48,917 nucleotides of DNA from Pseudomonadales bacterium (GTDB lineage Bacteria; Pseudomonadota; Gammaproteobacteria; Pseudomonadales; Pseudohongiellaceae): positions 1-48,917 of the forward strand of contig JAJEGU010000078.1 of NCBI GenBank assembly GCA_022819645.1, given 5' to 3'. This document shows positions 16,931 to 26,631 of the stretch, piece after piece; positions within the stretch are counted from its first letter, which is position 1, and each line of letters starts with the position of its first letter. The position numbers and the translations under genes are program-made. The notes below the pieces were generated by a model. It was not told where the DNA came from and did no database searches. It saw only the letters and a list, made by a program, of their open reading frames with translations.

Positions 16931-18928
16931 TCAAGGCGCGCCCTTCACGTACTTGCCGTACCAGGCCAGGTACCGCTCGAGCCGGTCGAGCTGGAACGCC
17001 GGTTTGCGGATGCCGTGGTGCTCGTTGGGGTAGACCACGAGCTGCGTCTCGACGCCCAGCCGCCGCAGCGCCTGATAGAGCTGTTCGGAATTCTGGATCG
17101 GCACGTTCCAGTCGTGATCGCCGCCCATGATCAACGTGGGCGTGACGACATTGGCGACAAAGTTGAACGGCGACATGCGCTCCCAGGCCTCGGCGTTCTC
17201 CCAGGGCAATCCCACTTCCCCCTCCCATTCCAGTTGATAGTGATCGTGGCCGTAGTTCGCCCGGTACAGCGCCATGCTCGCGCCGGTGATCGCGCCCTTG
17301 AAGCGGTCCGACTTGGTGATGACGTAATTGGTGAGTATGCCGCCGTAGGACCAGCCGCCGACGCCGAGCCGGTCCGGGTCGGCATAGCCTTGCTCGATGG
17401 CGTAGTCCACGCCGGCCATCACATCCTCGAAATCGCGCACGCCCCAGTCGGCCCAGATTGCATGGGAAAAATCCTGTCCGTAACCCGAGGATCCCCGCGG
17501 ATTGGTCATGACCACGACATAGCCGTTGGCGGCGAACAATTGCGCTTCGAAATTGAAGGCGAAATCGTATTGCGCGACCGGGCCGCCGTGAATGCGCAAC
17601 AGGGTCGGATACCGGAAGCTCTCATCGAAACCCGGCGGTTTGAAAATGAATCCTTCGACTTCGGTGCCGTCGGCGCTGGGGAATTGCGCGTTCTCGACTT
17701 CGGCCAATTGCAATTCGTCGAGCCAGGGGCGATTGGTGAAGGTCAATTGCCGCCGCTCGTCTCCGGCGCCGTAGAACACTTCGGCGGGCAAGTGTGGTTC
17801 GCTTACCAAGCTGGCGATCTGTCCGTCATCGCTTTGGGACCAGCCGCGCAGGCTCAGCGGACCTTCGATGAGGCGCCGGAAGTTCTCGCCGGAGGTGTCG
17901 ATGCTTGCCAGATGACGCTCGCCGCTGTCTTCCAGACCGAACAGCACCTCACCGCCATCGGGCGAGAATCGCGGCGAATTCACGTTCCGGTCGATCCGCC
18001 CGGTCAGTACGCGGGCCGGACCGCCCGTTGCCGGCGAGATCGCCAGATGATTGGTGGCGTACCAGATGATCTCGGGCTGTGTGACGCTGACATGGGCGAT
18101 CGTCAGGCCGTCGGGGCTCCAGGCGGGCGAGGTATCCGAGCCGGGATTGGAAGTGATTTGCAACAGTGTCGCGCCGGCGTCGGGATTGTCGGCCGCGACC
18201 ACCCAGATGTCGGTGTTGTCGTTGGCGTCGGGCTCCTCGGTGCGATTGCTGACGAATGCGATCAGGCTGCCGTCCGGACTCCAGACCGGATCGCTGTCGT
18301 CATAATCGCCGGAGGTAATCTGCATGGCTTCCGGCTCCGCGCCGGGCGCCACGTCCTGCACGAACAGGTGTGTGCGGCGGCGGTCGAGGTAACCGGTGTA
18401 GTCGCGCTTGAATTGCAGGCGATCGATGACCCAGGGGCGCGCTTCCTCCTCTTCGCCGTCTTCCCCTTCGGATTCCTCTTCCGGATCGCGAATCACCAGC
18501 GCCAGACGGGAACTGTCGGGAGACCAGGCGTAATCGCTCACCCCCTGTTCGACATGAGTGAGTTGTACCGCTTCTCCCCCGCGCCGGTCGAGCGCCCAGA
18601 CCTGGGACTCGCCGTCGTTGCGCGAGGCCGTGAAGGAAAGGTAGCGTCCGTCCGGGCTCCATTGCGGATTGCCGGCGGAAGATCCCTCGCCGGTCATCGG
18701 CAGCACGGTGTCGTCGGTAGTCGAAGCCATCCAGATACGCGTTTCGCTACTGTCTTCCTCCAGGCTGGTCGAGTTCACGGTGTAGGCTACCCAGCCGCCG
18801 TCGGGGCTGATCACCGGGTTGCTCACGGATTGCAGTGCAAACAGGTCTTCCGGCTCAAGCAGGCGGGTCTCCTGGGCGGCGGCGCTCGCCGCCGCCAGCG
18901 CCAGCAGGCCAGGAATCATTCTGATCAT
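16931..18928 (-). CDS. Exported S9-family (prolyl oligopeptidase-type) peptidase
   Basis: 665 residues. A signal peptide (MIRMIPGLLALAAASAAAQ) is followed by a WD40/PD40-like propeller with repeated SPDG turns (ISPDGGWVAYTV, WSPDGRYLSFTA, WSPDGSLIAFVS) and a C-terminal alpha/beta-hydrolase domain. The catalytic triad is visible: Ser527 in GGWSYGG, Asp in MGGDHDWNVP and His in NEHHGIRKP. This is the dipeptidyl/acylaminoacyl-peptidase type of S9. It is likely periplasmic and takes part in peptide breakdown. It is convergent with fic, with 11 bases between the stops. Nothing suggests damage. Confidence 0.92.
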   Translation of the reverse strand: MIRMIPGLLALAAASAAAQETRLLEPEDLFALQSVSNPVISPDGGWVAYTVNSTSLEEDSSETRIWMASTTDDTVLPMTGEGSSAGNPQWSPDGRYLSFTASRNDGESQVWALDRRGGEAVQLTHVEQGVSDYAWSPDSSRLALVIRDPEEESEGEDGEEEEARPWVIDRLQFKRDYTGYLDRRRTHLFVQDVAPGAEPEAMQITSGDYDDSDPVWSPDGSLIAFVSNRTEEPDANDNTDIWVVAADNPDAGATLLQITSNPGSDTSPAWSPDGLTIAHVSVTQPEIIWYATNHLAISPATGGPARVLTGRIDRNVNSPRFSPDGGEVLFGLEDSGERHLASIDTSGENFRRLIEGPLSLRGWSQSDDGQIASLVSEPHLPAEVFYGAGDERRQLTFTNRPWLDELQLAEVENAQFPSADGTEVEGFIFKPPGFDESFRYPTLLRIHGGPVAQYDFAFNFEAQLFAANGYVVVMTNPRGSSGYGQDFSHAIWADWGVRDFEDVMAGVDYAIEQGYADPDRLGVGGWSYGGILTNYVITKSDRFKGAITGASMALYRANYGHDHYQLEWEGEVGLPWENAEAWERMSPFNFVANVVTPTLIMGGDHDWNVPIQNSEQLYQALRRLGVETQLVVYPNEHHGIRKPAFQLDRLERYLAWYGKYVKGAP

Positions 18929-19038
18929 GTTCTTTACTCCTATCGCTTCTGCGATGCTAACTTACCGATTTGGCCCTGTCATTTTGGATTGAGGCCTTGA
19001 TGGAGCTTGTTCATTGGTCTCTTCCCGGCAGCCAGTAG

Positions 19039-22000
19039 CTATCCGGGCTCGTCACGCACCCGCCTGAAAATTTCATGCGCCAGATGTCTATGAGCGACCG
19101 AACGGAATTCGGTGTCGGTCATCACCCTGTCGAAGATTTCTTCATTGCCCTCCATTCGCGCAATGAACAATTCGTCCAGAATACTTTCCAGATAAGAGGC
19201 AAAGTTCGCGAAGTTGTTGGCGCGAGCAGCTTCGGCGATGTCCTGGTTTTGCTCCGCTGAGGCTCGGACCTGGTCGAAGAACAGCCTGTCTGCGTCGGTG
19301 AAGTCGGTGCCGAATCGCTCGTTGAGAAGATCAATCAAACTTGAAAGGGTTACTTCCTCGTCCTTGGCCCCGGCTGTGCCAATATCGGTAGGGCCTTTGA
19401 GTGGTTCGGCCACATCCTTGGAGAAATCGATGGAGCCATCGAACATTTGCTGAAGCCGGAAGAATTGCAAGGCAACCTCATCGTCCAGGATGAAGGCTTT
19501 GCCATCACCGGGCGGCGGAAGTTTTGCCAGGAGATTTCTCACGAAGGAGTAGAAACGTTCAAGCTCAGTATCCTGATAGGGAATAATCTGCGACAGGAAA
19601 GCGTACAGGTTTCGATAAGCGGTCAACTGACTACGGAATTGTTCCTGTTCTTCCTCCGCTCGGTCCTTGAACCGATGCACCACAAAATCAAGGATGGAAT
19701 TCATCACGCGATGATCCGTCGCCGAGTGGTCGCGCATGCCGCAATACCAGATTTCGGCAAATTTCGTCACATCGTCCGGTGTGAAAATAGCCCATTCAAG
19801 CAGCAGGTGCTGCAACTCCGAGAGCCGATGCGGGTCCGCGTTTTCTCCGACTGGCATCGTCTCGTAGTAGGGCTTGAACGCCTTGTAAATATCATCTTCC
19901 TGGTTGACGAAATCAAGAACGAACGTGCGCGACTTGCCAGGGGCGGTCCGGTTGAGACGCGAGAGGGTCTGGACCGCCTGAACACCGGCCAGCCTCTTCA
20001 CCACATACATCGTCTGCAACAACGGCTGATCGAAACCGGTCTGGTACTTCTCAGCGACCAGAAGAACCCGATATTGTTCTTGCTCGAAGATCTCCGGGAG
20101 TTCGCTTTCGGAGATTCCCCCGTTAAGCGCCACTTCGGTATAGGACGAACCCAGGGTGTCGGGGTCCGTGACCGTGCCCGAGAAAGCCACCAGAGAACGG
20201 ATACCAGTGTAACCGTAGTCATTGATGTAGCGATCGAAAGCAAGTTTGTACTTTACCGCGGCAAGACGGGAACCCGTAACAACCATGGCCTTCGCCCGAC
20301 CGCCGAGTTCATGCATCACATTGAGCCGGAAATGTTCGATGATGACCGAAACCACTTGTTCAATATTGACCGGGTGAAGTTCCAGATACCGAGTAAGAAC
20401 CTTTGCCGCCTTCCGGCGCGGGACATCGGGGTCTTCTTCGACCTGTTTGATCAGACCGAAGAAACGCTTGTACGTGGTGTAATTCTGAAGTACATCCAAA
20501 ATGAAGCCTTCCTCAATGGCCTGTCGCATGGAGTACTCGTGAAACGGGGATGCGCCGGACGGGCCGGGCTCGTCGAACAAGGCCATCGTTTTGAATTTTG
20601 GCGTGGCTGTGAAGGCAAAGAAGCTAAGGTTTGGCTGCCTTGCGCGTTGTAACGCATCGCGGAGTACTGCTTCTTTCGCGACGTCGGAAAGATCACCGTC
20701 CTCCTCATCGGTGAACTGAGCGGCAATCGCCGCTTCGATTCCTTCCTTGTTCAACATGCCCTTGAGAGCGTTCGCGGTTTCTCCGCTCTGGGATGAGTGC
20801 GCCTCATCGACAATAACCGCAAAGCACTTCCTTCCGTGTCGATTTTCACGCCGGAACCTTTCTTCTCAAGCGTCGAAAGCGCTTGCGAGATAAAGGGAAA
20901 TTTCTGGATCGTGGTGATGACGATGGGCGTCCCCCGCGACAGCGCCCGGGCAAGTTGCCGGGTGTCCTCGTCTATCTTTTCGACGACGCCGGTCTTGTGC
21001 TCGAATTGGTAAATCGTCGCCTGCAACTGCTGATCGAGTACGCGCCGATCGGTCACGACGATGACGGAGTGGAAAACCTTTTCGTCGCGCACGTCATGGA
21101 GGCTCGCCAGCCGGTGTGAGAGCCAGGCGATCGAATTCGACTTGCCCGAGCCGGCAGAATGCTGGATCAGGTAGTTTCGGCCGGCGCCGTTGGCTTTCGC
21201 GTGCCCAACGAGTTTCCGAACCGCATCGAGTTGATGGTAGCGCGGAAAGATCATCGTCTCCTTCCGTACGGTGCGCGTACCCTTGTCGGTATTGACTCGC
21301 TTTTCCTTCACTTCGAGATGTATGAAGCGTTGCAATATCTCCAACAGGCTGTCGGCCTGCAACACTTCGTCCCACAGGTAATGGGTTTTCCAGTTCCCTT
21401 CTACCGGCGGATTGCCCGCCCCGTGATTGTTGCCGCGATTGAAGGGCAGGAAAGTAGTCTCCTTGCTCGCCAGCCGAGTCGTCATCCAGGCCTCGTCCGG
21501 GTCCACCGCGAAGTGGACAAGCGCGCGCTTCTTGAAAGAGAAAAGAAGGTCGCGTCCGTCTCGTTCGTCCCGATACTGGCTGATCGCGTGTGAAGCGCGC
21601 TGACGGGTCAGCGGGTTTTTCAGTTCTGCGGTGACGACGGGAATGCCGTTGACCGCAAGCGTCACGTCAATGACGCAACGGCGGTTCTTGCCGTCCCCTT
21701 TTTTCATTACCGAGGTGAAAGCCACCTGGCGCGTGATTGTCAGGCGATTCTTCGCGTAGCTCTCCGCCGCTTCGGGATTCATTGTCGTGTTCGGCCGGAA
21801 CCAGGCCATGCGGAAAGTCTTGCCGTAACATTTGAAGCCGTGACGAAGAACGTGCAGCGTCCCCTTGAGTTCCAACTCCTTGGAGAGGCTGTCGAGCACA
21901 GTGGAGGTAGTTTTTTGCCCGAGCAACTTCTCCAGCGCCCGCCACTTGGCCGGTTGGCTGTCCCGAAGGAAGGCAGTGACGTCGTCGGGGAAAAGAACGA

Positions 22001-22103
22001 GCACTTCGTCAAAGGCGCTCGCGTTTCGTGACTCATAGCCGCCCGACCTGGTCAGCCCGGCCTCGATCGCCGCTTCGAAAGCGTGTTCCGTGTGTTTTGG
22101 CAT
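19039..22103 (-). pseudogene. hsdR: Type I restriction endonuclease R subunit, interrupted by one frameshift
   Basis: Two adjacent frames together encode a normal-length HsdR of about 1020 residues. The first (from ATG 22103) has the nuclease core (VIDVTLAVNGIPVVTAELKN), the Q-tip-like YHQLDAVRKL and Walker A HSAGSGKS (K321). The second has FTATPK, the SNF2/DEAD-type motif QTLSRLNRTAPGK and the C-terminal helical part. The frame changes at about 20827-20833: the second frame resumes at KCFAVIVDEAHSSQSGETAN, which holds the helicase DEAH box. One missing base in the local GGAAG stretch explains it. It could be a real inactivating mutation or a sequencing error. As written, the first frame ends about 25 residues later. 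Confidence 0.9.
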
Positions 22104-22129
22104 TATTTCCCCGCATCCCAGGCTGAAAT

Positions 22130-22158
22130 TTGCATCGCCCGCACGAAGCCCCTATAAT
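22130..22158 (+). promoter_or_regulatory. Strong sigma70-type promoter between hsdR and the cytosine methyltransferase
   Basis: TTGCAT (22130-22135) and a consensus TATAAT (22153-22158) are separated by exactly 17 bases, on the strand opposite hsdR. It begins 27 bases from the hsdR start codon, so it is divergent from that gene. The expected start is about 22165, just ahead of the hairpin-terminator unit. It could serve the small RNA, the downstream methyltransferase, or both. Confidence 0.65.
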
Positions 22159-22164
22159 TCCGGC

Positions 22165-22269
22165 TGCGACTAGCGGGCCGTTCCCAAAAGCGGCCTAACC
22201 CTTGCGGCCTAGTCGTTCCGATTCTCAAGGCCAGTGCTGAATCTTCAAATCAGCACTGGCCTTTATCTT
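22165..22269 (+). ncRNA. Candidate small structured RNA of about 105 nt
   Basis: The segment runs from the predicted start of the strong promoter to a strong terminator and has no open frame. CGACTA at 22167-22172 pairs with TAGTCG at 22210-22215, and GGCCG at 22176-22180 can pair with either CGGCC at 22191-22195 or CGGCC at 22205-22209, giving two alternative folds. The terminator hairpin follows at 22229-22261. No known RNA family is recognised. An attenuated leader of the methyltransferase gene is the main alternative. The rest of the gap up to 22601 holds no gene I can support. Confidence 0.45.
22229..22269 (+). terminator. Intrinsic terminator of the candidate small RNA
   Basis: A perfect 12-bp stem (GGCCAGTGCTGA, 22229-22240; TCAGCACTGGCC, 22250-22261) with a 9-base loop is followed by TTTATCTTT. 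The T-rich tail is on the plus strand only, so it ends rightward transcription. No protein gene lies upstream on this strand, which is why the small-RNA reading is preferred. Confidence 0.7.
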
Positions 22270-22601
22270 TGTCCATATCTCGAACAACCGGGCATCGTGC
22301 CACTTCTCGGGAGCCCTGGTTCGGGCCAGATAGCGTCCCGCCATATGCTCCGACACGCCCATCAATCGCCGAAAGCAGTTGTGATGCGGCTGTATCTGCT
22401 TCATTTTCCGGGATATTACAGGTCGGCAAGAAAATTCTCGACTGCACGGATGTCGGCGTGAATCAGCCGCAGTCTCTGGAACGCATGGCGCCATGTTTCG
22501 GACCACCTATATATCCACACACCTTGTTTGGCGAGTCGCGGCAGGGTGCCAAATCTAGACCAGAATCTCGGAGTCCTCTGAGGGTTTGGTGTATCATCCC
22601 G

Positions 22602-23744
22602 ATGGAAGCGGAGAAGCCCCCGAAGACGATGCTCGAACCCCCATCTGACTCCAGTTATCGTATGAGCCCCGAACGAATGCGACATCAAACTCGACCCGCG
22701 CCTCGGCGTTCCGATGCCGATAAAGCCCCCACGATTCGAGCCATCGACGTGTTCTGCGGAATCGGGGGCCTTACATACGGGCTTCGATCTGCGGGGCTGG
22801 ATGTGGTATTGGGCCTGGACTCGGACATATCCTGCCGATACGCGTACGAAACGAACAATGACGGGGCAGCCTTTCTCAAAGCGGATGTGCGAGACGTCCA
22901 TTTCTCGGACCTTGAGAGCCACTTCGGGGAATCTCAAATTACCGCCTTGGTCGGCTGTGCGCCATGCCAGCCGTTTTCATCGCACACTCGACGAAACACC
23001 GCCCCGCGCGATGATTGCGAGTTGGTGGACGAGTTCGCGCGACTCGTTGGCGAAGGGACGCCCGATCTCGTTTCCATGGAGAACGTTCCCGGTTTGGCGA
23101 AGCATCCAACGTTCGGCAAACTCGTTGAACTCCTGCGCGACCTCAACTACGACGTCGCTCATGGCGTGATAGATTTTCATAAGTTCGGTGTCCCGCAGCA
23201 TCGACGACGACTTGTAATGGTGGCCTCTCGTCTGGGCTCGGCTGCATTGCCGGAACCAACGAACTGTATTGGCAATGTCGCGGATTTCATCGCCGACATT
23301 CAACCGATCAACGCCGGCCAGACTTGGAAGGAGGATCCAGCCCACACAACCTTGGCCTTGACGCCAATCAATCTTGAACGCATCAGGCAATCCAAGCCGG
23401 GCGGGACTTGGCAGGATTGGGACGAAGCGCTTGTTAATCCTTGTCAAAAAAGGGCGCACTACCCCGCACCGTATGGTCGAATGCGATGGGATGAGCCCGC
23501 GCCCACCATCACGACCCAGTTTTGCTATTACAGCACTGGACGCTTCGGCCACCCCAATCAAGACCGTGCCTTGTCGGTGAGAGAGGCCGCCCTTCTTCAA
23601 ACGTTTCCCCGCGATTACAAGCTTGTAGATCCTGATTCCCCTTTGACAATTAGGAAGCTGGCCCGGCACGTTGGCAACGCGGTGCCCGTAAAGATTGCCG
23701 AACTAATCGGATCCTCACTCATGGGAGCAACTGCCAGTGTCTAA
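22602..23744 (+). CDS. C5-cytosine DNA methyltransferase
   Basis: About 380 residues with the ordered motifs of the Dcm-type family: motif I AIDVFCGIGGLTYGL (residues 47-61), motif IV GCAPCQPFS with catalytic Cys122, motif VI SMENVPGL (Glu160), motif VIII QHRRRLVMVAS (199-209), then the target-recognition region, motif IX LSVREAALLQTFP and motif X HVGNAVP. The start is uncertain: 22602, 22629 and 22662 are all possible, and the first 45 residues look unconserved. The gene overlaps the next by 8 bases. It presumably methylates a site that its partner protein would otherwise attack. It lies on the strand opposite hsdR and hsdMS. Confidence 0.9.
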   Translation: MEAEKPPKTMLEPPSDSSYRMSPERMRHQTRPAPRRSDADKAPTIRAIDVFCGIGGLTYGLRSAGLDVVLGLDSDISCRYAYETNNDGAAFLKADVRDVHFSDLESHFGESQITALVGCAPCQPFSSHTRRNTAPRDDCELVDEFARLVGEGTPDLVSMENVPGLAKHPTFGKLVELLRDLNYDVAHGVIDFHKFGVPQHRRRLVMVASRLGSAALPEPTNCIGNVADFIADIQPINAGQTWKEDPAHTTLALTPINLERIRQSKPGGTWQDWDEALVNPCQKRAHYPAPYGRMRWDEPAPTITTQFCYYSTGRFGHPNQDRALSVREAALLQTFPRDYKLVDPDSPLTIRKLARHVGNAVPVKIAELIGSSLMGATASV

Positions 23745-25791
23745 CCAAGGGTCTAAGTACTACATGACCATAAGCCTTAACGTGCTGAATCACATGGGGC
23801 TCAATCTATACAGCAACACTCCTGCGGTGCTTGCCGAGGTTATCGCCAATGCTTGGGACGCGGATGCCACGAGAGTGGACGTGGATTTTGATTTGGAACA
23901 GAAAGCTATCACCGTTACCGATAACGGTTGCGGCATGACCCGCGACGATGTAAACGGCAAGTATCTGTACGTTGGTTACCAGAAACGATTGCACGAATAT
24001 AAAGAAGGCGAAGAATTTCTCACTCCCAAGTTGGGGCGTAGACCAATGGGGAGAAAGGGCATCGGCAAACTTTCTCTTTTTTCGATTGCAAACAAAATTC
24101 GGGTCTACACATGCGTCGCCGGGGGTGGGGCCGAAGCATTTCTAATGGATGCTGAAAAAATCAGGGCGGCCATAGATGTCGAAAATCCTTCGGCGGTCCG
24201 CAGATACGCGCCGGAACCGATCAATGCCGGTAGCGATACACCAAAGAACTGTGGAACACGAATACGAATTACAGACCTGAAAAAGTTGCGCATAACAGAT
24301 GCAGCGGTTGTGGGCTTGCGCCGTCGAATTGCCCGCAGATTCAGCATCATCGGTGAAACTGCCCAGTTCTCCGTCAACATTAACGGTACTCCCATCACAC
24401 TGGCAGACCGAGACTACTTCCACAAGGCTCGATTTATTTTCCAGTACGGCGATGACTACGCAACTCAATGTTCGAAACTTGAGAAGGATGAAGATGGAAA
24501 CAAAACCGGCGCTATTTCTCGTCCTTTTGTATTTGACTCGGAAGGAAAGGTTTCCAAAGATGGCCGCTACAAAATCAAGGGCTGGATTGCCATCGCATGG
24601 CGCTCAAATGATCTTGACGGTGGGCGTGAGACCGAAAACGACAACTTGAACAAAATAACCATCGTTGTTCGCGGCAAAGTCGCCCAAGAGGACATACTTC
24701 AAGAATTCCGGCTCGGAGGCATGATTACCAAGTACATGTTCGGCGAAATTGAGGCTGACTTTTTGGATTTGGACAATCAACCTGACATTGCGACATCCGG
24801 TCGTCAGAGCATAACCGAAGACAATGAACGCTACGAAGCTCTCATGAGTTTCGTTAAATCAGAATTAAAGGCCATCTGGACGCAAACCAACACCCTCAAA
24901 GAGCGCGCTGGACTCAGACATGCCATTTCGAGCAATCCTTACCTCAAACAGTGGTACGACGCTCTCCGACCGCCAAACTTGAAGAAGTTTGCAAACAAAA
25001 TCTTTGGGGATATTGACAAGGCAGGCATAGACGAATCGGAACGCCAAAACGCTTATGTTAACGGGGTAATGTTGTTCGAACACTTGAAGATGAACCATGC
25101 AATGGAACTTATCGATGACATCGATGTAACGAAAGTTGATGAATTTCTGAGTTATCTTAAGGATGTAGACGCGCTTGAGGCAGAACACTACCGACAAATC
25201 GTTGAAGAGCGCCTTGGAGTTATTCGCAAGTTGCGTCAATCCGTCGATGAAGACGCTAAAGAGCGAATTTTACAAGAATACATATTCGATCACTTGTTTC
25301 TTCTTGATCCTGGCTGGGAAAGAGCCACACAGTTCGAGGACATGGAGCGGCGCATGGAGGAGATGCTTAAAACAAATAATAAAAGGTTACGCTTGGATAT
25401 TCGGTTTACGAAGTACCGCCGAGTGGCTGCCGCCCACGTGATCGTGGAGTTGAAACGGCGGAGTGTTACAGTCACAAAACAGGAGTTGGAGAGTCAGGTC
25501 AGGGGATACATTGAAGCCCTTCGCAACGGATTACTTGGCAGTTCTAAAGGGAACGCAGACCTACCCATCCAAGCGATCTGTATCGTCGGAAATTTGCCAA
25601 AGGGGTGGAGCGATAAGGGGACCAGGCTGCTAGACGAAAATTCGTTAAGTACTTATGGAATTCGCGTCATCACCTATGATGAGTTGATCGACAACGCATA
25701 CATCGCTTATGGCAAGTTTTTGGAAGCGCACCAATCGAAAGGAATACTTCGCGATCTCATGGAACAAATTCGCAATTACGTTCCCGGTTAG
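23737..25791 (+). CDS. GHKL (MutL/MORC-like) ATPase with C-terminal PD-(D/E)xK-type nuclease
   Basis: 684 residues. The N-terminal ATP-binding domain has the N box AEVIANAWDADA (Glu35, Asn38), DNGCGM (62-67) and GRKGIGKLS (105-113), as in MutL, Hsp90 and MORC proteins. The C-terminal part has a nuclease-like core, Asp554 (LRLDIRF) followed by Glu571-Leu-Lys573 (VIVELKR), with helices after it. The GTG at 23737 starts inside the methyltransferase gene and follows GGGAG. MutL/MORC-type ATPases linked to methylases in restriction-modification loci are known from comparative genomics (Iyer, Abhiman and Aravind). Its role as the restriction or sensing half of a two-gene module is inferred. It is more AT-rich than the chromosome around it. 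Confidence 0.8.
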   Translation: MSNQGSKYYMTISLNVLNHMGLNLYSNTPAVLAEVIANAWDADATRVDVDFDLEQKAITVTDNGCGMTRDDVNGKYLYVGYQKRLHEYKEGEEFLTPKLGRRPMGRKGIGKLSLFSIANKIRVYTCVAGGGAEAFLMDAEKIRAAIDVENPSAVRRYAPEPINAGSDTPKNCGTRIRITDLKKLRITDAAVVGLRRRIARRFSIIGETAQFSVNINGTPITLADRDYFHKARFIFQYGDDYATQCSKLEKDEDGNKTGAISRPFVFDSEGKVSKDGRYKIKGWIAIAWRSNDLDGGRETENDNLNKITIVVRGKVAQEDILQEFRLGGMITKYMFGEIEADFLDLDNQPDIATSGRQSITEDNERYEALMSFVKSELKAIWTQTNTLKERAGLRHAISSNPYLKQWYDALRPPNLKKFANKIFGDIDKAGIDESERQNAYVNGVMLFEHLKMNHAMELIDDIDVTKVDEFLSYLKDVDALEAEHYRQIVEERLGVIRKLRQSVDEDAKERILQEYIFDHLFLLDPGWERATQFEDMERRMEEMLKTNNKRLRLDIRFTKYRRVAAAHVIVELKRRSVTVTKQELESQVRGYIEALRNGLLGSSKGNADLPIQAICIVGNLPKGWSDKGTRLLDENSLSTYGIRVITYDELIDNAYIAYGKFLEAHQSKGILRDLMEQIRNYVPG

Positions 25792-25890
25792 CCTTAGACT
25801 GCTCTGATATTATCTTTTCATGAATGCAGATTGCCAAAGGTAATGAAGAATGGATTAGTTGTATGATCGTGTTCGTATTCACTAAGAAAA

Positions 25891-25909
25891 TTTCATTTCG
25901 TCAATGAAA
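25891..25909 (-). terminator. Probable terminator of the hsdMS transcript
   Basis: TTTCATT-TCGTC-AATGAAA is a perfect 7-bp stem just after the hsdS stop. On the minus strand it is followed by TTTTC. It sits between convergent genes and could act both ways. The rest of 25792-25914 shows nothing else. Confidence 0.4.
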
Positions 25910-25914
25910 GTTTC

Positions 25915-26631
25915 TCAAATTAGTTCCTTGATTCGACCGGTGACAGCTGCATTTATCAAAGCAGTGCGATACTCAATAAGCAAGTCTAGCAAATTTTTTT
26001 CAATCACGTATGAAGAGCTTTTTGCCTTTACATCAGTGTTACCCGTTATTGCAAACCTTAATTGATTGATCTTTGTTGTCTTTTCATCCAAGAAATACGC
26101 AATCCTTTGTTGTGTGTTCAGCGGAGGTACCACGATGAAGGCGTTTTTCATCGAGTACTGGCCAAGTCCAAATCGAGTGACGCCATTCGCTGCAATCTTG
26201 AATTGTTCGTTAAGCGGTTCGGAACGGCATAGCCATGCAAGGAAACTTCCTTCTAACTCTGGACCGGGATCGAAAACCGATAAATGGTATCCACAAAGTA
26301 CGGTAGGCATATCTTGAATTACCAAAGCTGGGATGGCAATGTCTTCCCATCCTTCACTATCTTTAGTAATTATGACTTGTCCAGACTTAAGTTGGAATCG
26401 TTTAATTTCGGCCTCCGTAGCCGACCCTCGCATAAAGTTCATATCTGATGTAATGTAATCATTGTAATATACATCAGTATAGTTACATAGATTTACTTCC
26501 ACCTCATCTTCAGAGATTGCCTTGTCCACATTGCTATTCTGAACATTTGCAAAATACTTTAGCTTTTCAATTCTCCATCCAGATGGAATATTCCCGTAAG
26601 ATTCTAGGATTTTATGTGGAACTTTTCTCAT
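25915..26631 (-). CDS. hsdS: Type I restriction specificity subunit, half size (one target-recognition domain)
   Basis: 238 residues, about half the usual 400-450. The N-terminus looks natural (YGNIPSGWRIEKLKY), followed by one target-recognition domain (ending FIVVPPLNTQQRIAYFL) and one conserved helical spacer (DEKTTKINQL...LLIEYRTALINAAVTGRI). Full HsdS proteins repeat domain plus spacer twice. Two half-subunits can dimerise to give a symmetric site (known for engineered and some natural S proteins), so it may be functional; alternatively one half was lost. It starts in an overlap with the hsdM stop. It sets the DNA sequence recognised by HsdM and HsdR. Confidence 0.85.
   Translation of the reverse strand: MRKVPHKILESYGNIPSGWRIEKLKYFANVQNSNVDKAISEDEVEVNLCNYTDVYYNDYITSDMNFMRGSATEAEIKRFQLKSGQVIITKDSEGWEDIAIPALVIQDMPTVLCGYHLSVFDPGPELEGSFLAWLCRSEPLNEQFKIAANGVTRFGLGQYSMKNAFIVVPPLNTQQRIAYFLDEKTTKINQLRFAITGNTDVKAKSSSYVIEKNLLDLLIEYRTALINAAVTGRIKELI

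Noticed and set aside
20827..20833. Programmed frameshifting in hsdR
   Set aside because: No slippery heptamer followed by a stem-loop was seen; a lost base is simpler.
22225..22506. Minus-strand open frame upstream of the methyltransferase, considered as a Vsr endonuclease remnant
   Set aside because: No Vsr motif (FxHGCFWH-like) could be found in any frame, and the terminator hairpin lies inside it.
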